Positions 44,207 to 51,900 of a DNA stretch of 64,000 bases are shown in pieces (the stretch's first letter is position 1; every line of letters begins with the position of its first letter). Below the pieces are notes generated by a model that was not told the DNA's origin, did not search any database, and saw nothing but the letters and a program-made list of their open reading frames with translations. The DNA comes from Chloroflexota bacterium. GTDB taxonomy: Bacteria; Chloroflexota; Anaerolineae; DTLA01. The stretch is from positions 1-64,000 of the forward strand of contig JACIWU010000007.1 of NCBI GenBank assembly GCA_014360805.1. The letters run 5' to 3'. The translations under genes and the position numbers were made by a program.

Positions 44207-45772
44207 ATGGACCTGGCATCCTACCCGCGTCCGGCAACCGACACGGGAATCGGGTTTCACTGGTTCCCCGATACGCAGCACGACGATCGCGCCTGGCTCA
44301 AGCGGTTCGGTCCCACCCTGAAGACGCTTGGGGCGAGTTGGCTCACGCTGCCCAGCGGCGTCAGCAACCCCGTGCCCGAGCACTTCATCGCGGGCCTCCA
44401 AGACCGGGCCATTGAGCCGGTGGTGCACCTCTGGACACCCTTCGTCGCGCCCGTAGCAGAAGCCGACTTGGCCCGAGCGGCGCGCCATTTGGCCAACGCG
44501 GGCGTGCGCTACGTGTTCATCTACGACCGCCCCAACCAGATGGGCCAGTGGACGAAATGGCCCGCCGACAGCGCCCCTGAAGCCTTCATGGACCTGGCGC
44601 TTCCTGCGCTGGAGACGCTGGCGCGGGAGGAGCCGCTCATCCCGCTCCTCTCGCCACTCCAACCCGGCGGCGACTACCACGACCTGCGGTTTCTGGACCG
44701 CTGCCTGGAGATTCTGGCGGCGAAAGCCAGCGCGAATCTCAAAGACAAACTCGGCATCGCCATCCACAACTTCACCAGCAACAAGCCGCTCACATGGGGA
44801 CACGGCGCAAGCCAGGCGTGGCCCGCCACCCGCCCCGGCATCTGCCCCGAAGGCAGCGAAGACCACACAGGCTACTGCCTGCACGAATGGTACCACGAGA
44901 TCGCCCTGCGGCGGCTGGGGCGCGCGGCGCTGATGGTGGCCGCGGCCAACGGCCCCATCCTCGGCGACCGCGCGCATGTGGCCCATCCGCCCGTGGATGC
45001 CGCTCGCCACGCCGCCTATGCCGCCGAGATGGCCCGAAGCATCATGGCGGGAGAGTCGCCCTACTACCTGGCCAACACGGCTTTTTGGCTCCTCGTGGCC
45101 GAGGACGGCGACCCGTTCGCGGCGCACCGCTGGTACAAGCCCGACGGCACACCCGTGCTGCGCGAAACCATCCAGGCGCTGGCCGACCTGCCCAAGCGCG
45201 CGCGGACGGTGCCCTCCGTCCCGGCCACGGTGTCGGTCCTCCTGGAAGACGGCAGCACCGTAACGATGGAACTTGAAGATTATGTCAAGGGTTGCGTGCC
45301 GAGGGAACTCCCTGCTAGCAGCCCCATGGAGGCGCTCAAGGCCCAGGCCATTGCGGCCCGCACATTTGCCGCCCGCGCCGTTCAGCAACCGCGCCACGGC
45401 GCGACGGCAGTCTGCACCACCTCGCACTGCCAGAACTGGTCGCCCAAGCATAGCGCGCGCTCGGACAAGGCAGTGGACGAGACGCGCGGCATCGTCCTTA
45501 CCTTCGGCGATGAACTCATCGGCGCGTACTACTTCGCCCATTGCGACGGCCACACGCGCAACAGCGAAGAGGTCTGGCGCGCCGCCCTGCCCTATTGCAG
45601 GAGCGTCCCCTGCATCTGCGGCAACGTGAAGATGTACGGCCACGGTGTGGGCATGTGCCAGGAAGGAGCCATCCGCATGGCCCAGCAAGGCGCTCTGGCC
45701 CACGAGATACTCACCCATTATTATAGAAGCGTGCGCGTTCAGCGGGCAGACGGCACCCCATTTACGGAGTAA
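44207..45772 (+). CDS. Degenerate glycosidase-like domain fused to a SpoIID-type domain
   Basis: 521 residues. The N-terminal ~320 residues are a paralogue of the protein at 37344 (DTGIGFHWFPD, TSNKPLTWGHG, CPEGSEDHTGYC). Both catalytic Glu are replaced: R108 (YDRPNQMGQW) and A247 (AAANGPILG). Residues ~345-515 are SpoIID-like: YVKGCVPRELPASSPMEALK (conserved Glu), AQAIAARTFAARAV, CTTSHCQNW, DETRGIVLTF and YGHGVGMCQEGA. SpoIID enzymes are lytic transglycosylases acting on stem-peptide-free glycan, typically after an amidase such as the one encoded upstream. No signal peptide is visible. The barrel may serve for binding or substrate presentation. Confidence 0.82.
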   Translation: MDLASYPRPATDTGIGFHWFPDTQHDDRAWLKRFGPTLKTLGASWLTLPSGVSNPVPEHFIAGLQDRAIEPVVHLWTPFVAPVAEADLARAARHLANAGVRYVFIYDRPNQMGQWTKWPADSAPEAFMDLALPALETLAREEPLIPLLSPLQPGGDYHDLRFLDRCLEILAAKASANLKDKLGIAIHNFTSNKPLTWGHGASQAWPATRPGICPEGSEDHTGYCLHEWYHEIALRRLGRAALMVAAANGPILGDRAHVAHPPVDAARHAAYAAEMARSIMAGESPYYLANTAFWLLVAEDGDPFAAHRWYKPDGTPVLRETIQALADLPKRARTVPSVPATVSVLLEDGSTVTMELEDYVKGCVPRELPASSPMEALKAQAIAARTFAARAVQQPRHGATAVCTTSHCQNWSPKHSARSDKAVDETRGIVLTFGDELIGAYYFAHCDGHTRNSEEVWRAALPYCRSVPCICGNVKMYGHGVGMCQEGAIRMAQQGALAHEILTHYYRSVRVQRADGTPFTE

Positions 45773-45776
45773 GACC

Positions 45777-46196
45777 ATGAGACCCGAATTCACCAACCCA
45801 TTCAGAAACCGAAAATTCGCCGTCGCCATAGTCGCCCTGGTTGGCCTGTTGGCCATCGGGTTGCTGGCCGTTGCCGGCGTGGCGCTGCTCAACAAGATGC
45901 AGGCCGTCCCCGCGCCCACAGCCGTAGCCACGCCCACGTTCACGGCCGCGCCAACCTCCACGCGATTCCCAACCGCCACGCGAGAGCCGACGCCCAGGCC
46001 CACGGCTACCCTGGTACCCGTGGCAACGGCTACAGCGACCGGCGCTCCCACTGCCCCGGTCAAGCCCACCGAAGGGCCAACCGGCGGCGAAGAGGTGCCC
46101 GACACGGGGGGATCGCTGCTGCCCCTTTTCGCGGCCAGCGCGGCATTCTCCGTGCTCCTTGTCGCCGCGCGGAAGGGCAGGCATCGCGAAGATTGA
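45777..46196 (+). CDS. Surface-anchored Pro/Thr-rich protein with VPDTG sorting-like signal
   Basis: 139 residues, ATG behind GGAG. An N-terminal hydrophobic segment (about 14-37) is followed by a Thr/Pro/Ala-rich stalk (TATREPTPRPTATLVPVATA). The tail EEVPDTGGSLLPLFAASAAF, a hydrophobic helix and RKGRHRED give the three-part layout of LPxTG-type sorting signals, with VPDTG as the motif. No sortase gene lies in the window. It may be covalently attached to the wall or simply be bitopic. Co-directional and 4 bp after the SpoIID fusion. Confidence 0.72.
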   Translation: MRPEFTNPFRNRKFAVAIVALVGLLAIGLLAVAGVALLNKMQAVPAPTAVATPTFTAAPTSTRFPTATREPTPRPTATLVPVATATATGAPTAPVKPTEGPTGGEEVPDTGGSLLPLFAASAAFSVLLVAARKGRHRED

Positions 46197-46213
46197 ACGG
46201 CGCGAGGCCATTC

Positions 46214-46243
46214 TTGAACAAAACCGCCCACATGGGCTATAAT
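46214..46243 (+). promoter_or_regulatory. Sigma-70 promoter of the LysM lipoprotein
   Basis: TTGAAC (46214-46219) and TATAAT (46238-46243) with an 18-bp spacer, 36 bp before the ATG. Confidence 0.7.
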
Positions 46244-46279
46244 ATACCAACCACCTCACCAACTCATAGGAGGCACAAC

Positions 46280-47062
46280 ATGAATGCGCGAATCCGGGCC
46301 ATCCTCATGGCGGCTGTGTGCGTGCTGGCCGTCGGACTATTGCTCGCGGGCTGCACAAGGCCCAAGCCAACCCCATCGCCCACCCCCCAACCCACGCCGC
46401 CCCAGGGGCTGACGCCCGCCGCGACCGCTGCACCCGGCATGCCCACGCTCACGCCGACGCCCATGGCCTCGCCCGCCGCTTCCGAGGCAACGGCAACACC
46501 CACGCCGGAGCCATTCCTGCCGCCGGAGCCCACCGCCACGCCCGCGCCCCAACTCCCGGAACCGACGCCGGAACCCGGAACGTCCACCTACACCGTCCAG
46601 CCCGGCGACACGCTCTACGGCATCGCGGCGCGCTTCGGCACCACGGTGAACGAACTGGCCGCCCTCAACAACCTGGCGCCCGACGCGCTCCTCATGGCCG
46701 GCCAGGTCCTCGTCATCCCGGGCGGCGCCACCAACCCGCCCAACGTGCACATCGTCCAGGCCGGCGAGAACCTGTACCGCATCGCGCTGCGCTACGGCAT
46801 CACGTGGCAGGAACTGGCCCAACTCAACGGCATCACCGACCCGACGACGTTGCGCGCGGGCCAGCGGCTCGTCCTGCCCGCCGGCGCGACGGGAACCCAG
46901 CCCACGACGCCATCCGGCACCCGCACCCATGTCGTCCAGCCCGGCGACACGCTCTATGGCATCGCAGCGCGCTACGGCGTGAGCGCTCAGGCCCTGGCCC
47001 AGGCCAACGGCCTCACGCTCAGCAGTTACATCTACCCAGGCCAGACGCTCATCATCCCGTAG
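46280..47062 (+). CDS. LysM lipoprotein with three LysM repeats
   Basis: 260 residues, ATG behind TAGGAGG. Lipobox LLLAGC with Cys25. A Pro/Thr-rich spacer (about 28-100) is followed by three LysM domains, each with a QxGDTLYGIA- or QAGENLYRIA-type start and a GQxLxIP-type end (about 102-150, 156-200, 213-260). No catalytic domain, so it is probably a peptidoglycan-binding tether between membrane and wall. It closes the envelope cluster and is followed by a terminator. Confidence 0.88.
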   Translation: MNARIRAILMAAVCVLAVGLLLAGCTRPKPTPSPTPQPTPPQGLTPAATAAPGMPTLTPTPMASPAASEATATPTPEPFLPPEPTATPAPQLPEPTPEPGTSTYTVQPGDTLYGIAARFGTTVNELAALNNLAPDALLMAGQVLVIPGGATNPPNVHIVQAGENLYRIALRYGITWQELAQLNGITDPTTLRAGQRLVLPAGATGTQPTTPSGTRTHVVQPGDTLYGIAARYGVSAQALAQANGLTLSSYIYPGQTLIIP

Positions 47063-47085
47063 CAAACCCCGACTCACCCTTTGCG

Positions 47086-47117
47086 AGCGGCCCTCCCATT
47101 GCCAGAGGGCCGCTTTC
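47086..47117 (+). terminator. Terminator after the LysM lipoprotein
   Basis: AGCGGCCCTC (47086-47095), 9-nt loop, GAGGGCCGCT (47105-47114), followed by TTC. The stem is strong but the T-run is short. Confidence 0.65.
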
Positions 47118-47162
47118 GCCATTTGGAGCACGAGGACCCGCTGCGAACCCGGCCAGCCCGTG

Positions 47163-47191
47163 TTGGCCGCTCGCGAAACCTGTGTTATACT
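47163..47191 (+). promoter_or_regulatory. Sigma-70 promoter of the phosphohexomutase gene
   Basis: TTGGCC (47163-47168) and TATACT (47186-47191) with a 17-bp spacer, 80 bp before the ATG. Confidence 0.6.
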
Positions 47192-47272
47192 ACCGCCGCT
47201 TTTCCCTGGCCGCCCGTGCCACGGCGCACAGGGCGCATCCCAACACCAACCTTGGCCAACTGCGAGGAGAGC

Positions 47273-48733
47273 ATGCCCATCAAGTTCGGAACCGACGGTT
47301 GGCGAGCCGTCATCAGCGACGAATTCACCTTCGCCAACGTGCGCCACGTATCCCAAGCCATCGCCGACCACATCCTCAAGGATCGGATGAACGGCGAGCC
47401 GCATCCTCATCCCCTTGTCATCGTCGGGTTTGACACCCGCTTTCTCTCCGACCGGTATGCGGCAGAAGTGGCTCGCGTCCTGGCCGGCAACGGCATCCGC
47501 GTGTACCTGAGCAAATCGGACTGCCCCACACCCGCCGTGTCCCACGCCATCCGTCGGATGGGGGCCACGGGCGGCGTCATGGTAACCGCCAGCCACAACC
47601 CCCCGCGCTACAACGGCATCAAGTACAAGGCTTCCTTCGGCGGATCTGCCATGCCTGCCGAGACCGCCCAGATTGAAGCGCACCTCCAGGCCAACCTGGC
47701 ATCGGGACGCCAGCCCGTGCTGGCCGACTGGGCCATAGAGCAGGGGGTGCTCCCGCCCCAGCCCAGCGGCGCGGAAATCACCCGCTTTGACCCCATGCCC
47801 GACTACCTGGCGCACGTGCGCTCGCTCATCAACCTGGACGTCATCGCCCGCTCGGGCCTGCGCGTGCTCATAGACCCCATGTATGGCGCAGGTCGCGGGT
47901 ACATGCGCGCCCTCCTCGCCGAGGCCGGGCTTGTGGCCGACGAAATCCACGGCGAGATGAACCCAGGCTTCGGCGGCATCCACCCCGAACCCATCAGCCG
48001 CAACCTGGGCGATCTCATACGCACCGTGCGCAACGGCTACGACATCGGCCTGGCCACCGACGGCGACGCCGACCGCATCGGCGCTGTGGATCACCTCGGC
48101 AACTTCGTGGACCCGCACGCCATCATCGCGTTGGCCCTGCGCCACCTGGTGGAGAACCGAGGCATGCACGGCTGCGTCGTCAAGACTGTCTCCACCAGCG
48201 AGATGGTGGCCCGCCTGGCTCGCCGCTACGGCCTCCCCCTGTACGAAACGCCCGTGGGCTTCAACTACATCTGCGACCACATGCTGGACAAGGACGTCCT
48301 CATCGGCGGCGAAGAGAGCGGCGGAATCAGCATCAAGGGCCACCTGCCCGTCGGCGACGGCATCCTGATGGGCCTGCTCCTGCTGGAAATCGTGGCGTCC
48401 AACGGCAAGTCGCTGCGCGAACTGGTGGACGACCTGCAGCGCACCGTCGGCCCGTTCCGGTATGCTCGCCACGACCTGCGCACCAGGCCCTTCGTCAAGT
48501 CCGAATTGGTGCGCGCCCTCAAGGCCAGTGTCCCCGCCCAACTCGCCGGACTGCCCGTGCGCGCCGTGGACGACAGCGACGGCATCAAGTACCGCCTGCA
48601 AGACGATTCGTGGCTGCTCATCCGCCCGTCGGGCACGGAGCCGGTGCTGCGCATCTACGCCGAAGCCCCCACCGCCGAGATAGTGCAGGCCCTGCTGGCC
48701 GAGGGTGGGCGCATGGCCCAGGCGCACCTGTAG
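47273..48733 (+). CDS. Phosphoglucomutase/phosphomannomutase family protein
   Basis: 486 residues, ATG with GAGGAGA upstream. Start KFGTDGWRAVISDEF is typical of the alpha-D-phosphohexomutase superfamily. The active serine S107 is in TASHNPPRYNGIK, the metal loop is DGDADR (263-268), the sugar loop is GGEESGGISIKGHLPVGDG and the phosphate loop is RPSGTEPVLRIY. It interconverts hexose-1- and hexose-6-phosphates for wall or glycogen sugars. Exact sugar preference cannot be read. Confidence 0.9.
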   Translation: MPIKFGTDGWRAVISDEFTFANVRHVSQAIADHILKDRMNGEPHPHPLVIVGFDTRFLSDRYAAEVARVLAGNGIRVYLSKSDCPTPAVSHAIRRMGATGGVMVTASHNPPRYNGIKYKASFGGSAMPAETAQIEAHLQANLASGRQPVLADWAIEQGVLPPQPSGAEITRFDPMPDYLAHVRSLINLDVIARSGLRVLIDPMYGAGRGYMRALLAEAGLVADEIHGEMNPGFGGIHPEPISRNLGDLIRTVRNGYDIGLATDGDADRIGAVDHLGNFVDPHAIIALALRHLVENRGMHGCVVKTVSTSEMVARLARRYGLPLYETPVGFNYICDHMLDKDVLIGGEESGGISIKGHLPVGDGILMGLLLLEIVASNGKSLRELVDDLQRTVGPFRYARHDLRTRPFVKSELVRALKASVPAQLAGLPVRAVDDSDGIKYRLQDDSWLLIRPSGTEPVLRIYAEAPTAEIVQALLAEGGRMAQAHL

Positions 48734-48830
48734 GGGCAGACCTACGTGTTTGCCCCGACGGGCAGACCTGCGTGTCTGCCCCAGACAGGCCAGACCCACG
48801 TGTCTGCCCAGGCGTGTCTGCCCCAGACCG
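48734..48830. repeat. Short tandem CAGAC-GTGTCTGCCC repeats
   Basis: Four to five imperfect copies of a roughly 20-bp unit such as GGCAGACCTGCGTGTCTGCC follow directly after the phosphohexomutase stop. Each copy is itself partly palindromic. The units are too short, contiguous and spacer-free for CRISPR. The rest of the 250-bp gap has no gene apart from a promoter. Confidence 0.6.
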
Positions 48831-48924
48831 CCCGCGCACCCCGCGTTTCCGCAACCCGCATCCGCCCGTGCGATGCTGCGTTTTAATTCGTGGTGCGCAC
48901 CGCACCCTTTCCGGGAATGCCCGT

Positions 48925-48953
48925 TTGCCAAAGGGCGCTTTCACATATACAAT
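48925..48953 (+). promoter_or_regulatory. Sigma-70 promoter of the giant modular protein
   Basis: TTGCCA (48925-48930) and TACAAT (48948-48953) with a 17-bp spacer. The predicted start near 48960 supports the ATG at 48984 as the first codon. Confidence 0.55.
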
Positions 48954-48983
48954 CATCATGACCCTGAAGCCAGGAGATCCGGG

Positions 48984-51900
48984 ATGACCAATCAGCCACC
49001 TTCCACCGTCGGCAAAGACCGCCGCCTGCTCCTCAAAGCCCTATGCGTTGCCCTTGCAGTCGTTGCCATCGCGCTGCTGGCGCGCGCGCAGAATACTTGG
49101 GCCAGCCCGCCCTCCGCGCCCGTCAGCCAGACCATCCCCGCGCAAGTGCGGTTCAACGGCCCCCCTTACGAATGGGCCGTGCAGGTGGGGTCGGTGCTCA
49201 CCCTGGAGTTCTGGGTGGACCCGGCGGGGCCGGGCGCCTATACGCAACAGATCGCCTTTACGTTGACCTTTGACCCCAGGTACCTCATGGTCGTGGATGC
49301 GGCGGGCAACCCGACGAGTCAAATCACGCCCAACACGGCAATCTTGAATAAAGTCAACCTGAACTCCGCCAACAATGGCACGGGACTGATCCAGTACAAC
49401 GCCGAAGACACGACGCCCTGCAACAACGAAAACAAGTCGTCCATCAAGATCGCCACCGTCCGCTTCAAGGGCAAGGCGGCTACATCCGGCACTGCGCTTA
49501 CATTCGCCAGCGTCGGCGTAAGCGGGCCGGGCTTCACATGCCCCTCCCCGTACTTCTCCTACTCTGCCATCGTGCGCAACGGCAACGTCATCGTTACCGC
49601 CGCCCCTGCCACATCCACGCCCACGCCCACGCCCACCATCACCAACACGCCCACGGCCACCCCCACGCCTACGAACACGCCAACGCCGATTCCTACCCCC
49701 ATGCCCGGGCGCGGCCAGATTCTCGGCTTCGCGTTCTGGGACGTCAACCACAACGATCGGCGCGAGCCTTACGAGCCGCCGTTGGGTGGGGTGCGCATTT
49801 CCCTCCGCAGCGCGCAGGGAACAGAACTGAGCGCGGCGATTTCCCGCGCAGACGGGTACTACGAGTTCCTGGCGCTGTATCCGGGCGTGTACCAGGTGGT
49901 GCAGACCACGGCCCCCACGGGCTGGCAGGACATATCCGCGCCCTGGTTCGGCGCGGTAACCGCCGATGAGACCTATCTCGTCAACTTCGCCAACGCCCTG
50001 CTGCGACAGAGCAACCGCTATCTTCCCTTCATCATGCGCAACGCGAGCGGCGCGAACATCGCCCCCAACCTCGCCCCGCGGGACGCCCGTCTTGCCGACA
50101 TCAGCCTGCCCGACGCCCGCCGCACGCCGGTCATCTCCAGCGCCAGGGCCCTTGCCTCCCAGGGCAGCGCGCCGGTCCGCGCGGACCTCTCCGTGGCGGC
50201 AACGGTCGTCGCCACCGTCCCCGTGCTGGACAAAGCCTACGACGTGGAAGTGGCGGGCAACTACGCCTACGTGGCCGACGGGCTGGCGCACCTCACCGTG
50301 CTAAACGTGTCCAACCCCATCAGCCCTACCTTCGCGGGGCGCGCGGGCGAAGGCTCCGGCGAAGCCCACGACGTGGCCCTGCTGGGCAACAAACTCTTCA
50401 TGGCCGAGAAGTACGGCTGGCTCCACATCTACGACATCACGAACCCCGCCAGCCCGTACCAACTGGAAATCATGAAGACCAATGCCTTCGTGAAGGGCGC
50501 GGATGCGGTGGGCTCCTATGCCTACATCGCCGACGAATGGGAAGGGATGCATGTGGTGCGGGCCACCGCCCCCTACACCATCGTGGGCACGGCATCAGGG
50601 GGGTGCGACTTCGCCGAGCGGGTCTGGTCCGACGGAACCTACGCCTACGTCGCGGGCGGCACATGTGGGCTTCGTATCGTCAACGTCTCCAACCCCACCA
50701 ACCCACAGGTGCTATCCACCCTGGCCTTTGACCCGGTGGGCTACCAATGGGATGTGTGGGTCAACGGCAACTACGCCTATCTCGCGGGAGACGCCGCCGG
50801 CTTGCGCGTCGTCAACATCGCCAACCGCAGCGCCCCGGTGCACGTAACCACGGTGGACACCGACGGCGCGGCCCAGGCCGTGTACGCCGAGGGGAACTAC
50901 GTGTTTGTCGGCGACGGCCCGGCGGGGGTGAAGGTCTATGACGTAACCAACCCCGCCGCGCCCGTGCTTGTGGCCTCCGTGAGCACGCCCGGCAACGTCT
51001 GGGGCATCTTCCACAAGGACGGCTACGTGTACGCCGCCGCCGAATCCGCGGGAGTGGTGGTGATCCAACTCGCCCCGCCCACGCCAACCCCGACGCCCAC
51101 CCCCACCCGCACGCCCACCAACACAGGATCGCCCACGCCCACCAACACCCGCGGCTCGCCCACGCCCACCAAAACCCACACCGCTACCCGCACACCCACG
51201 CCCACCTTCACGCCCACGCCCAACCCGCGCTTCCGCTTCGGCTTCGGCATTGACACCAGCATCGGTCAGATCGGCGACTACGACGTAACCCAACTGGGCG
51301 CAGGGTGGTATTCGGATTGGAGTTACCGCGTATCGCCACCGCGGCCCGGCGGGCTGGAATACTTCCAACTCATCAACGTCCGCTCGGACGTGGTGCAGGT
51401 GTACACCCCGACCAAGGTCGTTACCTATACCGGCTGGGCGAACCTAGAATCGGCCATCGCCGCCAACCCTGGATCCGTCTGGCTCATCGGCAACGAACCC
51501 GACTGCAAGTGGCCCGACTGCAACAACCGCTACCCCGATGAATACGCCGTCCTCTATCACGAGTTCTACACCTTCATCAAGAGCCGCGACCCCACGGCCC
51601 TGGTGGCCAATGGCGCTATCGTGGAAGGCACGCCCCTGCGCCTGCAGTACCTGGACATGATCTGGGACAAGTACCGAGAATACTACGGCACCGACATGCC
51701 CGTGGACGTGTGGAACATGCACAACCAGATCGCGCGCGAGAAAGAAGGCGACTGGGGCGCAGGCATCCCGCCCGGATTCCCGCCCGGCACCGTCGGCGCC
51801 CTCTACGAGGCCGAGCAGAACGACAGCCTGTCCCTGTTCATCCAGCACGTGCGCAACATGCGGACGTGGATGCGCGACCACGGCCAGCGCAACAAGCCGC

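Noticed and set aside
48734-48830. Possible CRISPR array
   Set aside because: Units are contiguous, imperfect and lack spacers of constant length; no cas gene is near.
46337-48931. 864-codon minus-strand frame
   Set aside because: Antisense to the LysM lipoprotein and phosphohexomutase; the repetitive Gly/Arg content comes from the Thr-Pro codons opposite.
49606-49700. Thr-Pro repeats considered as DNA tandem repeats of independent interest
   Set aside because: They are in-frame linkers between protein domains; the same kind recurs near 51080, 52650, 54330, 54720 and 57660.
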